This document shows, piece after piece, positions 12,701-27,700 of a stretch of DNA of 64,000 bases. This stretch comes from Dromaius novaehollandiae (taxonomy: Eukaryota; Chordata; Aves; Casuariiformes; Dromaiidae), in the NCBI RefSeq assembly GCF_036370855.1, contig NC_088101.1, positions 5,277,501 to 5,341,500 on the forward strand, read 5' to 3'. The translations under genes and the position numbers were made by a program. How positions within the stretch are numbered: position 1 is the first letter of the stretch; each line of letters starts with the position of its first letter. The notes beneath the pieces are model-generated. The model made no database searches, was not told where the DNA came from, and saw only the letters and a program-made list of their open reading frames with translations.

Positions 12701-15700
12701 GCTTGTCTTTCTAAATATCCTATGAGTACGTCAGTGTCCCACTACACTACAGTCTCCTCCACTCCTACATGGTTTACCACATGCTAGGGGACCTTTCAAG
12801 CAATTCCGATAAGAAACAGGGAAGTTCAGGCCTCATTTTATAAAACTTTTGGAATTAATCCCCAAATAGCCTCTTTGCTGGTGCCTGCTTAACCACATCC
12901 TGCTTTAGACTAAATGTTGTCTCTCGAGATTGCACGACCCATCTCAGAGACAATGTCATGTGATATAACATGGCATGAAATTCTGCCAGGAACAACTCGG
13001 GATCACTGGAGGACTGAGAAACAGCAAAGTCACCAAGGAGAATGAATCTCGAATTTCTCATATGTTGCATTCTTTCAGATAAGAGAAATGGGCATGTAAA
13101 CATGAAAACTGTGGGTGATTGCTTCCAGGGAATAAAAAGCCCCTCTTTTCCAGCCTTGTCTATTATAACATTAGGCCTGACATTGCTGCATGGTAATACG
13201 AAACAAGAATAATTTCAACATGAAAACTGCATTTTTGAGTGAATTTTAAGTTGAACAACATGTATTAGTGAGGAAAAATAAAGTCATCCATGGTCACGCA
13301 TTTAACTGATGTTTTATTTTGCTGTTACTGGCAGCTATCGGGAATTACATGGGGATTTGGAATAATGGACAAAATTTGAAGAAAAAAAATAAAGCAGGCG
13401 TATCAACTGAGACAAGCTACTGCGTACACACAATGTACTTTATCCTGCCACACTGCAGGTTGCCAGCTGCTACCACTACAATTTATGAGGCATATGGTTA
13501 GATATCAGTCATCAAGTGCTTTGTTTCCCATAATTCAGTAGCCAGGTTTTTTTCCTTCCAAACAGCTATCCTTGGTTATTGCCAGTGTCGGCCCTGAGAT
13601 ACAATGTTGGGCAGAGGGGTGTTGATCTTTTATGACTGCATTTCTGTATCTTTCCTATTGGAAAGGAAACCTCCACAACCCCCAGACCACCTCCTACACG
13701 CTCTGCGCAGGCTGATCCCAAACACCCTGTGGCGCGACGAAGAGACAAGCATTTGCAGGAACAAGACAAAACACCGTGACACGCAATGCTTCTTACAAAA
13801 ATAATCTGAGGAGTCTGGAGGCAACCAAACTATCAGCAACAGATTTTGTTTTCAGAAAATTCAGGGTGAAAGGGAAGTTAGATTTATTTTTATGTTGAGA
13901 TCATTAATATATGATTTAAAATGATGCTGCTATTACTGGATTTGTGTTGCTTTCACTCTCTTGCCCGTTTCCATGTCTGAATGAGAAGGAGCTGCTTTTC
14001 CCCTCCTATTACATACTGTCACTAACATCCCCCTCTTTAGAAACCGCCTAACTGTGAGATCATCGGTAGATGAAAAACGCTAATTGGGGAGTGTTTGTTT
14101 CTAGCCATCCTTGCAAGGTCTTCAGGAACATCAGACCTGGCCTGGTGTCTTTCCTTCCGTTACCTGCCATATGTTATCAGGAGAGACATGCTAGCCGTGC
14201 TTCTGCACTGTGGCCCCTCAGTGGCCTCACCTGCTGAAAAATCCATTACTGATGAATATGATCTCGTCCCAGATCTACTTTTTCCTTCAGCCATGAGCTT
14301 GGTACCCTGAATTCCCAGCAGTAATCTTCGTATTTCAAGCTTATGTAGGAGGAAGCATTTTAGGGAGATGCCTTTTGCTAATGGCTTGCAAGGATTCGTG
14401 GTGAAGGTCCATCTCGTGCTGCTTGCCATAAGTCTTCCGATAAAAATTTTCACACCCACAGCCTACAGTAAACATTTCTCTCTGGTCGTAGCTTTCTTTT
14501 CAGCTTGAGTCACAACCCTGGGAGCAAAAGCAACCACAACTCTGGTAAGTAGGTTGGACCCACTCCTGCCTCAGTGAAGCATCTACACTCATTTCAACCA
14601 CCTTGTTTTGGTTTCAGTCATTCAAAAGAGATGCTGCCATGAATGCTGCCATGCCCTTAACTTCACCACTGATTAAGTGCACCTCACTTATTTTTCTGGT
14701 CTTTGTCTAGCAACTGCTGAACAGTGACAGTTGCTGCTGCAGGCAAGCGACCACTCCTAACAAGCATGCTAATTCCTGCTCGTTTCACATGAACAGCATT
14801 TGCCTGACAGCCTTCATTTTAGCATTCTTACAAACAAGATTTTCTTTAAGTTAATATTTTCTGGCTAGTTTAGCTTAATGCTATCTGGCATTTTCTTAAT
14901 TCAATTTCAGATCCTCTGTCCTTTTACAGAATTTCTCTTAATTCAGTACAATCTTCCAAGAGCCAATACAGTAGCTAATCATAGCTAGTACCAAATATGC
15001 AAGAGGAGGGCAGAAAAGTCCAAACCCAGCCATGAAAGAAACTCTTCCTTGCTCCTTGCAGACGGAAATTGTCTTATGCCTTGAAGTACAAGACTTATTT
15101 TTCTATCCTATCTTGAATAACTCAGGATCGTGTCATTAATGGTTTTTTTTTCTGGTGTCACACTATGCCACCAGAGCCAACCTTCTTGGCCCTCAGAGCC
15201 AGCTGCCAGAACCTTTTCATGATCCAGAGCCAGGCGAAACAACCTGCCTCTCTGGGACCCAGGAAAAAAGCAAACTATGGAAGTGGGTCACGTGCAGCTG
15301 GGCTGGGCTGGCCCCACTGTGTAGCTGGCTCTGGAAACGACCCGGCATGGGCGGTTACAGCAGCCCTTGCTTGTTCCCACCGCACATCGCTCTACCACCA
15401 CATGCCAGGTAGCAGGATCAACTGAGGGTTACTGTAAATCTAGTTTGACAGAACTTTTCTCTGGGATATTTGCTGAGCCCACTGAACTCCACATGGGAGA
15501 TTATCTATGTTGTCTGATGGGTCTGGGAGCACAAATCCTCTCGCAATACTGCTACTCTTTTGCTGGCTGCCAGTTTATTTGACCAGCTCCCGTCATACTG
15601 CAGTCCTCCCTTTTGCCTCTTTTGGATAGAAAGGCCATTATCAGTGACTTTTTAATTTCTCCATCCTAAATATTAAATGGACCATATTGGCTGGTTCAGT

Positions 15701-18700
15701 GGCTTTCTCCAGCATTTTGTAGTAATAATACAATATGAATTACTACCCATCAGTCACATGAATTCTGTATCAAGTGCCAAACTCACTGACCAATTTGCAC
15801 CCAATTTCGCAGCACGAAATGTTGAGACCCCCCATAAGGGGCCAAAAGAGCCAGCTGGCCATAATCCCAATCCAAAAGCAGCTCACTTGGGAGCCTGAGT
15901 TGTCTCAGAGATTAGAGTGAGGGAGAAGGAAGGAAGAAAGTGACACTCTTGGCACTATCCAGAATGAGGGTATGGACAATGCCACACTCCCCTTTGTATC
16001 AGAAACACCGATTACTCCAAGCACTGGTGACCCCAGAGCCACACCTCTTTGTTCCAGGCAAAGAAAATGGACCTGAAGGAGAGCAAGCATAACAACACAT
16101 GGGCCTTGGGCAAACCAGAACATCCATCAGAAACCACATGCACAAAGACGGCCTGTGTCATACCTGGGCAAGAGCAGTGCTGCCCCACGTGGTCAAGAAA
16201 GCTAGCATAAACACCTCAATGTGTAAAGTGGCTGAACCACTAAAGCTAGGAGGTGAGGAAGCCCTATCTGACCTTGCACTAAAATAAGGAACACAGCTGG
16301 ACAGCTGAGGTGTCACAGCTGCAAAAGATAAATAACTGACCTCATACAACCATTCCTAAAAGAGATCAGTCTCTCAGAGAAATTTTTAAGCGGACTGATA
16401 TGTGGGATAATGTCAGGATTTAAAGTACCACGCTCATTCCTAGTGCAACCAATTTGAGAGGCATGTCCTGGCACTACAGTTTCATTATAGCCACTGTAAT
16501 GCCGACAGCTGGAATTAAGGTCACCTAAGTATTCCCATTCCTACTCCCTGCTTTCAATTGTCCATAATTAGCTTCCTAAGACTTTCACACTGCAAGCGAA
16601 ATTTTGTCAGTTTGGGGAGGAGCTCTTGCCAAAGTCTGGAGCAAATGCGGGTCAAAAATTTGCAGAAGGGCTTTTGCTTGTTCAAGAACTGCTTTTCCCA
16701 TAGAAGTGACACTCTGGCCTTTGTTTTTTAAGCAGTGTGTAAAGGTAAGGAGTTGAAACCTGGGAAGGAAAAGTTCTTAGGAAAAGAGTGATTTTATGAA
16801 AGCTAAGTAAAATCCATTTTGATGTAGTCAGGTTACAAATGCTGAAACATCATCAGTCACACGAGAACAGTATTGAATTTGGACTCTCCCTCTTGACAAT
16901 AGTGCACTCTAAACAACCACTCTCTTGGCCAGCCTGTTTTCGATCTCATTGGCATCCCTTCACGTCTTGAATCACTTCATTGATTTAATTACCTGCAAAC
17001 AATGCAGCAATTCTGGATCCATGGAGCTATAATTAAGATAAGATTCTACCCTTAATCATACACACTATCAATAACTGCCCTTTATTTCATTCTGAATCCC
17101 TTTTTCCAGCTGAGGTTTCTATCCATTTTTCTTGTGCACATTTTAGAGTTTTTGTGGCCACAACTGGGTCATATATCAGAACTAAATTTCAGTTATTTTG
17201 TTGGGGGGAAAGGGGGAGAATTTGATATCCTTCCTGTTATGACTTGGCAGGCTTCGTACACACTCATGAGACCTTCTGGCTGATGAACTAAGGGAAAAAA
17301 AAAACAGTTTGTGGACCAATTATTTTAGAAAATTACTTTGTATTAAGAAATTGGAGAATCAGTGAATTTTAAGTTAAGGAAAGTTAGCCATTACGTTAGT
17401 TATTTCCCATCTTAGCATACAGCATGCCACATACATCTTGAAGACCACACCTGTAGCACGCACCGTAGCCTGTACTGAAAGCTGCAGGAAACCTCTAATT
17501 TCAGAGCTAAATAAAGAGGTCAAACCATCATCTCATCCACCATTGTCTTGCAGGGTTTTCCAGCAGGCTGAATTGTGGAGAATGCCACTTTTGGCTTGGT
17601 TCCTAGCCCTGGGCACCCACAGAGGGCACCCTCATTGTTTTGTGCTAGTCCAAAGGCAGCACTTCCAACCACAGGAACCATGCCCTTAAAATAAAGCTTT
17701 TAAGCAGAGGTCATCAAAATACTTGGTTGATTTTTTTTTTCCCCTCAAGATATTCCTTAATCTTAACGATCTCATAAACCAACATGATTTTTTTTGTCCA
17801 TCACATTACGTTATTTTCCAGAGAAAGAAAAAAAGGGAGTATTAGTAGAAAAAAACAAAACACAGTCTCTAAAGAGCTTCATTTAAGAAGCTTCACTTTT
17901 GAGGCATTTATACTATAGGTATACTTGTAACCAAAAATACCTTCAATGAAAAATAAAAAAATGTCAACAGACCTGACCTTCTCAGCTCACATGGGTACTA
18001 GGCAAGTACTTGAACAAGCATGTGCTGAGTGTTTACACATGCTTGGGCTTAAATAAGGACCTAGGGTTTAAATTTTGGGGTCCATATCTGAAAACATGGC
18101 CAAATCTCTTCCTGAAACTTATTACAAGCAGGAACTTCCTTAACTCAGTTTAGTTTGGGTGCTGCAGGGCCTGAGAAATCCTTGGAAAGATTTGGCTGCT
18201 GCAGCTACCATAATTTCTGTAATCTGACTGATTTATCTGCAATATTTTTGTACAGGTCAGGGGCTGAGAGGAGAGAAGAGGAGATTTGCAAGGAGGGTTG
18301 GAAGCAGTGGTTGTGCAGCAAATGGAGCTACATGATACATAACATGTCATGTTAGACCTCTTGGGACTTCAGCACATCCCCCTTCTCAGAAGACATTTGG
18401 TACCACAGCTGCATTAGCCCTCACTGCCTGGTCTCCCACAGCAGTTACAGTCATTAGGAGCATTTCCAAAACTTGCGCAGCATGGGGACGCACTCCTACT
18501 GACTTAGCCCCCATACAGCACCAACCAAGCAACCCACATGCTTCTGAGCTTTGCTGTAACCCACATATGGCCAATGCACCTTGTGTACTTCTTGGCTCTG
18601 AAGCGATCTCTGTTCTCCCCACCTCCATCTCCCAAATACACACTTTTCTGCTGTGGGAAGACTGGAGTAATGCCTGGCCCTAAAGATACCAAGCATCATA

Positions 18701-21700
18701 AAATAGCAATCTCATCTACTTGCTCCCTGCTACTGTTCTTTTCAGGTAGGCTTTCCCTGAATTTAGCTCAAATGAAAAGCTGGGCCAGCAGTCCTCGCTT
18801 TGACCCTGGGGATCTTTAAGCAAGGTATTCACAACCCAAGTGATACAAGATCCTTCCTGATAGCAGAATGATGGCAAGCTTATCACTAAGTACGACACAG
18901 AAAGCTAGCCTCCCAGTTAAGAGAAATGTCTGGGCAGTTGGATTAGCCTTCAGCAAGGCAAGGTACCAAGTGCCAAAGGCTTGCTTTCTGCAGGAGCACA
19001 AGCGTCTGCATGGGAGCTGGAGGCAAAACCACAAAGATCCTTCAGTGCTGGGATGAGGGTGAGCAAAACTGGAGGGTGACTAAAGGGCAAGGTGGGTCCT
19101 TTCCTACTCATCTGCAGGCACATGGACACTTCCCCTCTATCTCTGGAGATCTCTTCTTGGGTGCTGAGGTGGCTTCATGCATTTGGCCCTTCAAGTCTCT
19201 CCAACCCAGCTCCCTGCCTGTACCACAGAGGCACCAGTGCCCTGGGGCTGGCAAACTGTGGCGTCACACAGCCGTGCCAGAAACATGCCAAAGCAGCCCA
19301 AAAAATGTGCACTGCCCCACTGAGAATGCCAAGACCACAGAGCTTAAGCTCTGCTTTGCCCCACAGGGTGCCCAGGGCTTAGCACGGGCACTTCCTCACC
19401 TTGCAAGCCCTGCTGTGAGCCTGCCCATCTGCTTCTCTCCTCTCAGTCTTCAGAAGAACACATGAACAGCCTCTAAAGACATTGCCAAGGGGCAAAACTG
19501 TCCCCTCAGGGAACAAAGCTGCCTCCCTTCCTTATCACCATCGTTACAGGGATTCATCAGTGAGTTCTTACAATGGAGAACAGGCACAGCCCTCAAAATC
19601 ACTTCGCACCATTTGCTGGTGGTCTCCTAACTGCCTGTGCGATGCCTGGTGGAGAGCTCTGTATCTGTAAATTGAAAACTCATAATTCAGTTCTGTTCGG
19701 CAGATGATGTTGCAAGAGCTGTATTCATTAAAAACTTCCCCCAGTGTCTGTACTTCAGGACATAGAAGATTCTCTTATCACTTGAAATCATTTCTTGAAG
19801 ATGTCTTTTTCTAAAAGAGATGTCCTGACACACAACACAGAGTCCCGAGGCAAGAATTTCTGGATGCAATGCCACGACTTCAACAGGAATGTGTGGATGG
19901 ATGGTGGTTGCCTAGTCCCTGGGATTGATTTTGAACAATGGAGGGGATGACGACAGCCCAGGTGCCTTGAAGCGCATGAGAATGAAGATGGGGGAAATCC
20001 ATGCCAGCCCTGTGGCCCTCAAGGCACTCATGGAGAGAAAACAAGCCTCACAATTAGCCAAGCAGGGAGCTGAGCTACACTCCTACCTGAGGAACACCTG
20101 GCCACCCAGCCCATGGCCTGGCTTAATGTCACAAGCCAGCAGGCGAACATACGGGATGAGGGGCAGAGCAGAACCCCGGAAGCAGGGGAGGGTACTGCAT
20201 CTGCCACAAGAGTCCACCAAGGGAGTCGGCCACATGGGCTAGGGTAGGGAGAAGCAGCCCAACAGCTGGGTGGGAATGGCTCTGGCCAGAGGAGGAGGCA
20301 GGAAGATCCTAGGTGCCTAGGAAAGGAGGAGGAGGACGAGGTAGGCTGTCCTGGAAGAAGGGTAACTTTCTCCCAGAACATCTAGGAGAATGCATCAGAA
20401 AGTTACTGTAGCAGCAAGAAGAGCAGGCAGGTACATTTGCAAGTCACTGGTGGACAGGATAAAAGCTGATGTCCATTTTTATTGAGCAGCCAGCCAGGCT
20501 CTGAAAGAACCACATGCTGTGGCGTGCTTGGTCTCCATTACTGTCTCACAGCTCCACACCTGCCAGCCTCCAGCTGAAGCAACTCTCACTAAGAGGTGCC
20601 CAATTCAAGCTCTCCTGAACACAAAACTCCTTCCCCTGTGGTCAAAGCTGGTCTCCCACTCTGGGCACAGACAGCATCCCTCCATCCTCCACCCCACACA
20701 TGGGACAGCTGGTGCCGCTACCCAGGGTAGGCAGCCAGGATTGTCCTAGTCACTCAAGTCCAGAGCTGGCTGTCTCCTCTCCTCCCACACTTCGGGGTTG
20801 CCACGGGGCTCTTCAGCACAACCAGAAGCAGCCCTTCTGAAGTGTCCTCCAGGAGGCTGTTAGCGAGGGGGTGGTTGAGTACCCACAACAGCCTCAAAGA
20901 TGCTCTTGGAAAGTGGAAATGAATGCGTTTTGTGGGAGAAGTGGGTAAAAAAAGCCCAAGCCTGGTGCAGGAGCTAGGGAAAACCAGTGGGTTGTGTGTG
21001 GGGGGGAGGAAACAGTGGCATTTATAATGCACACACACATCAGCTGAGCAGTAAAGGAGCATACAGTGAAATAGACAATCCTTGGGGAAGGAGCCCTTAG
21101 CCCTGCAACTGTGCCCCATGTACCTAGTTCAGGAGGGGAGGCTCTGGCACAGCGCATTTTAAGGTGGGAAAGGAAGAACAGCTGGTCTGTCTTGAAAAAT
21201 GAGGAGGCTCTGGTGAGCTAGCACAAATCTTTCCACTGTGGCATTCGATGGGGCCTGCTCTTTCAAGGCAGCACAAAGGGAGCCCATCACAGTCACTCGC
21301 AGGAAGCCTGACAAGGAACAGAGACCTTTCATCATCCGTTCCTCAGTCCCCTCACCAGCCCCACCCCACAATATGTTTTCCAGACTTTCCAGTCAGCCCT
21401 GAGATGTTGACTGGTGCACTGGCTTCATCAGCTCTCTGGCATGATCCCTCTGCATTCCCTCCCGCCTTCAAGGAGATAAGGGAGTTGGGAATGTTGTTCA
21501 CACCATGGGTGTTATTACCCAGCTCTGGAAACCAAAGCCAGCACTGGGGTTTTTGCTGCCAGACCTGAGGAAGGCACGGGGTGACCGCTCTATGGGACCC
21601 AAAACGCTTTCCCTGCGGTGAAATATCAGCTCCAAACCAAGCTCCTTTCTGAGTTGTTCTGAGGCCAAACGAAGGAGGCTTCATCAGGGAGGGATCAGAG

Positions 21701-24700
21701 AAGGGCGCACTCAGCAGGGACTTGCATGACAGGTAATGTGAATGCTTCTGATTATCAGAGATGATTCACTTCTGTTCATTTTGCACCAAGCATTGTGAAA
21801 GACACTGCATTTATCTACATTGACTCACTGTTTCACAACATGAGCACAAGGTATCGTTCCTACTAATGACAATAAAAAGGCTTGGACATTCAAAACCTGA
21901 CCCCAGCCAGGGGAAGACTACAAAGGATTTTCATAAATCCAGACAAATCAGGAAATGTGATGAAAAAACCCTCAACTCTCTCCTCCTCTATTAAAAAAAA
22001 ATGGTGTGAAAACCCTTAGGATGAAAATGCAGATGTTCTGAGATGTCTGTCTTAAGAGATGAAAAGGTTATTTTGGCCTCTGGAAAGGATGTTTTGATTT
22101 TTAGCGCCATGAACTGAGTTTTGCTTGGACAGAATCAGCCTATTAGGGAGCACATTGTTATTCATTAGCATAGGGAGATACTTTAAAAACGCTATGGACA
22201 ATTTCTCAATCTCATCCATCCTTGTTAGGTGGAATATGTGGAGCTAAAAGAAACAAAGTTTTTGGTAGGGACCATTTACATCAGATGACCTAAAGTACAG
22301 CAAAGATCCGACCACCTTTGAGAGATGGGTAGAAGTTCACATCTGAAGCAAAGATGGCTCCTAAGAAAAATCGCAGGAATGAAGAAAAGGCAACACAGTT
22401 CTCTGTGTGTTTGTTATGGCATTACTTATCAGGTACAATTAATGTACTCCAAAATAATGTTTCTTGCTGCTCAGCCAGCACTGGTATTTACTGTCACTGT
22501 TGTCAGAAATGCTCAACACCCACAGGGAGACAGGGTTTCCAAAGCATTGGCTTCCATTCAAGCATCTAAATTAATAGCCAGGCTCAGAGGAAAGCATTGG
22601 ACACTGTCTGAACAAACTTCTTAACCAAAATAAGAAGAGCTTCCTTGTCAAAGGAGCCACGCAAAAACAAAAACAAAAAACAAAGAGGGAATGAAATGGG
22701 ACAAAGAGATTAAACTTGACCCAATGACATGTTATTCCTCAAAGACTTCTCCCCAACCCTGTCCTTCCTCCCACCCCAGCAAAACGCTGTCTCCTTGCTC
22801 CAGGACAATAGTCCCTCTCCAAGGTTCTATCACAAGGTTAAAAGGCAGCGAGTATTAGCTAATAGTTGTAAAGTGGTATCACCTAAGTAAACTCAGCTTA
22901 TGTAAGACTCTATAAATAAAGACAAGCACCAAGACCAGTTCTTGTGAAATGTGGTACAGTCCCAGGTAGGCAAGTAGGGCAGAAGGGAAACAAGCAGGAA
23001 AAGATGACAACTTGATCAAGATCTCCGAGGTCCTCAGCAGCGGAGTTGGGAAGAGACGCTAGTGGCGCCAAGTCCCTGTGTAGCAACTTACTGCTTCAGG
23101 ACAGTGTTTGCCATGGCTCATGTTTCGTGTGAACAAGTGGCACGGCCCTCAATTAAATGCCAGTGGTGAGCAGAGCATTGATTGTCCTATTAACTGAATA
23201 CCTGTGCGGTGTTGCTAAACAGGAGGCAAGAGATATCTATCAGACCCCGGTGAATGAAACACAAAAAGATACAAGGACAGTCACATGCTTATTGCTGTAA
23301 AGAGCTGAACTCTATAATTACCATCTGTGGGGAAGTGCAATTTCCTTTCTTGTTTTCTCTTGGAGACAATGCACCTATTTATTTCCATAGCTACTGTATG
23401 AGCGAGAGCCTCTCAGCAACATCTGCTATCTGTAGGAAGGTTTCCCAACAAAACGTACCAAAGGGGCAGGAGAACAGCTCTGGCGTTCCTCTCTCAACAC
23501 CCAGCCTGACAGGTCAAGCTCCTGACCCCATAAAGGTCTGGGTGTAAAAACATGGGGCAACATGAAAATCTGCAAGCAGCGTTGAGTAGCTAATTAAAAG
23601 GAGCACAGGGTACACCAGTGGTCTAACAGCATGCTGTTGACTTTAACGAGTCTTGCGTTACCGCAGTGTCTTTAATAAGGGAAGGGCACAAAGGTCCCCA
23701 ACTTACCAGTCTCTCAATCCTCTCACTCAGGTCTCTAAACCCTCCCGAGGACTGTCGGGACAACTCGTTACTGTATCGGATGCTGGTGATTTTTATGTTG
23801 CCACTGTAGTAGAAAAGCTTCTGATCTGTAATGGAGAGAAGAGGAACAGGCAGCACTCACAACATACCCAGACCCACCAGCTTCAGGAAAGGCCTGGGGC
23901 TGATCTATATCCAGAAGCCCAAGCAGTCAGTGAGCCTTCACCTGTATCCAAAACATTCAAATATAGCTCCTGAAAGGAGCCTAGGAAGGAAGCGGGGCAG
24001 CTGGGCGACCTAAGCACAGTGGCCATAGAATCACTTTCCATCAATCATCTTCATGGACAAGCAGCACTTTGGACCCAACTCGTTCAGTGCAGGATTGTGA
24101 GCGTTATCTTGTTGGGCAGCTACCCCTGCTCCTGGCCCACATGCCCACCCGACGGAGGGCCCTGGTGGCCTGCTGGGGACCCGGGAAGGCACGTGGGGAA
24201 TGCCATGGGCAGAGTCGAGCAGAGGGCTTGGTCTCTCCCTTGCTGAACAGAGACCAGCAGGCTCATGTGTTGACCTCATCGCAGAGGAAGATCACAAGGA
24301 AGATGTGAAAGTAGTGAAAGTGAGTGAAAGGCAGCAGAAACCACAGCCCTAACCGCCTTGCACAGCAGGAAACGTTCCTGAGAAGAGATCTGCAAAGATG
24401 TTAAACAAGGAAGGAAAGAGCTCTAAAGAAGCCAGTGGGTTTCCCCCAAACGAGCTTTAATTAGCCTAATGGAAAATGAACTCCCAGCACTGCATGGCAC
24501 CACAAGCACAAAGGAGATGCACTAAATGCAGGACCAGGACTGCAAGAGATTGTGTAAAACTTACCATATGCCAAAAAATAAACCAGGAGGCCAATAGTGA
24601 TGGCTGCTGCCACTGTTGCTCCAATAACAATTAGAGCAATTTTCCAGGGCTCAAGATGTCTGATTTTGATGGCGGGCTGGTGAATTCTGCAAAGAGAGGG

Positions 24701-27700
24701 AGAAGATTAGTAAGAGATGCTGTCTTTATGCAAAGGTAACAATTTCAGACTTTCTGCAAGACCTCTACCCCAAGCTTTGTCACTGCTCCTAACAAGCAAT
24801 GCCCAGAACTCAGGACCCCAAAAGTCATGAGAATGGCCTTAAAACCACTAGGTTTCTACAAGTGACCCACACTGGTTTCTTCTTATATGCTTTTTGGCAT
24901 GTCAGTTTGTAGGGTCATATTTCTAAGATTTTATTCTGCTGGGACAAAGGGTAGGAATTTACTGTGTCCTTTTATGTCTTTCACAGTCATAACTCCAGCA
25001 TCTGAGGGCATGAGAAAACACTGGTACAGCAACATCAGCAGCTTTCCATGGGATAAATTAATCAGTTGCCACTGACATTCTGGTACCTTTGCTCCCCAAA
25101 ATCTCTTGTGAAACAAAAATGGTAAAAAGTGTCCCACGTTTTGTATAGCACCTATCCTTCATCCAAGCTGGGATAATTATCCAAATTAATTCTAGGAAAA
25201 TCAATAGTCAGTAGGTCAGTATGACATTGAAACAAAAAACTGTCCAGAGGAGCTTACTGAGAGCAAATTCTGCCTTGGGCTATGAACTTGAAGACATCTT
25301 AAGATCCTTCAGGTCATATTTTCTATGATGTTATCAGCCATTATAAAACACAGAATGGGAAGTCAGCATTTTTGGCAAAGAAACTTTCATTCAAGAGCCA
25401 GCTGCCTTGCTTGCTTGAACACGCACATGCCCTTTGGATGAAGCTACAGCAGTCCCCAGGAAAGCAGGCTGCAGAGACCCTCTCCCAAGGGCATGTGGGG
25501 ATCTCAGCAAGTTCCTGCATTCACACCAAGGCACTCCTGGATCATACACCTCATAAGCCACAAGTTTAAGTACACTAAAATAAAATGCAAGTCACTGCAA
25601 GACACTTTTACAGCTATGTGAAGGAATGAGTCAGCAGGCACTGCACATCGTGTAGAAATATCCAAAACTGGTCCATTTTATTTCATTCTAATTTCATTAT
25701 AAACCCTTAAGGTTATTGCCTTATATTTTTGGCTTGGGAAACAATTGGTTTAGTCTAAAAAAAACATGACATTTGCTTCAATGAAAAAGGGAATGCTCAC
25801 TTGTCACTGATACCTGTTCTGAGTTACCCTGTCTTGGAAATCTCTTCCCTACCTAATGTTCCCTTCACTCTTCCTATCCTCTGACAGAGTTTTTATTTAA
25901 CCTCACATCTCATCTGTTTTTTTTTTTTTAATGCATCTGTGCTTCTGCAACAGGAAAAAAAAAACAAGACTGAAACTAAGCAATGCTGTTGGAGGTTGGT
26001 GATGAACAGCTCTGAGGTTATTTCTGTGCCTGCTGGAAGCTCCCTTAAAATATTAACTGCAGAAATGCAACATGTGGAGGTGGGAAGACCCTCATTAGCA
26101 AGAATATTTCCTAAAGACACTAATTGAATATAGTAACTGTTTTCAATAATTGAAGAGGTTTTGGTTGCTCAACCTCTCTCTCTCATAATTTTTCCTGTGT
26201 CCCATGTTCCTCTAAGCCTCACATTTCTAGGCTGACTGACCAATGGGCTCACAAGCTTTCAGTCAGACATAGGAAAATACTTAACTCTCCCTAATTTCTT
26301 TGTAAAATGGCCCTTCTTTCCAATGGATATAATGACTTTGCTTATTGGAGAATAGAGAGGAAACAGGATAAACTAAGTAATTAGAAAAGAGATTTCATAA
26401 GAACTTTGGGGCAAAAGTTTGATTAAAAAAAAAAAGTCTAGGAGACCCACACCTTAAGCTCTAGGAGTGCTGTGTCCACTGTCTGTGTCTACTTGTACCT
26501 TAATGCAAGACCTACCTCAGCTAAGCTAGATAACTCTCTCTCACCACTGTAGGACTTGGAAACTCTCCATGGCACAAACTTACTGATTTATTGGGGCAGC
26601 TTCGTGGACGTGACACATTCAGGATCTAAGGGGACTCAGCTTTTTGGCTGAGGAGTCTCAAAGCCTCCATGGGTTTGGCAGTAGATCTTGGGTGAAACCA
26701 TGCACACAGTCATTTGTTCAAGTTTAATTTGCAATGGCTTTTTTTTTCTTCTTCTTCCCACCTAGTGGTCAAAGCTAACAGAATCTGCTAACAGATTTAA
26801 AAGGCAATTGTCTTCCTTAAGCTGCACAGAAGGGAAAACTCTCAGAAGATCTTTCAGCTGTAACGATCCTGGCATAGCCCCAAACCAAAATGCTGGGTTT
26901 GAGAAGCCCATTGGAAAGGCTGAGTGTCACCTCCCCACCACAGCAGATGGGCGTGAAGAAATAACAGCCTGCTATATCAGCAGAAGAGCAATTTGAGACC
27001 AGGAGACCAGGAGTAATGGGGCTGTGATGCCATTAAATATATAATACTACGTATTTGAAACCTCTTTTGGTATTCTTTTGTGCATAGGATAAAATGTATG
27101 AAACCTTATTCTTAGTTTCTTCCATTTAAAGGTCCTTGTTATCACTCAGTAAACAGCTTCTTACATTTGTAATTTTACTGTCTCACATGACTTCCACTTA
27201 ATTCACGAGACCGGTTTGAAGTCATCATTTCACAGAGGTGCAGGAAGAAGATCTAAAGCATCAGGTGCTGAATTTAATTTCTTTAGACAAAAAGCTTTTT
27301 CATTTGCAAATCTTAGAGACTTAATAGAGCAGGAGTCTATTTTCAGAGGACCTGGGATGTCTTTTTTTATTTTTTCCTAAACATTCCCCCCCTACACACA
27401 CATCCCTTAAACAAAATGAAAGTATGCTTAAGTACCAGGAGGAGGTTTTCTAAGATACCTTCTCCCAGATATTAAGAGAGGACTCTGCCAGTTCCCTAGA
27501 AATAGCCACGGAGACATCAAGACTTTTCCTGAGTGGTGGTAGGTGATTTAGAGCCCTTTGTTTTATATCTGTATTTGAGTATTCCCCCCCTCCCCCCCCC
27601 CCCCCCCCATCATGAGCACAGAGAAGTCCTGCCAGAAACCCGTTTCCTAGATACAGGGCTCACAGCAATAAACACAGCGCCGGGGGGGGTGGGGGTCCCT

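Noticed and set aside
19010-19465. 151-codon open frame on the plus strand
   Set aside because: It lies inside the long intron of the left protease gene. The Pro/Cys/Ser-rich translation resembles no family and has no start context.
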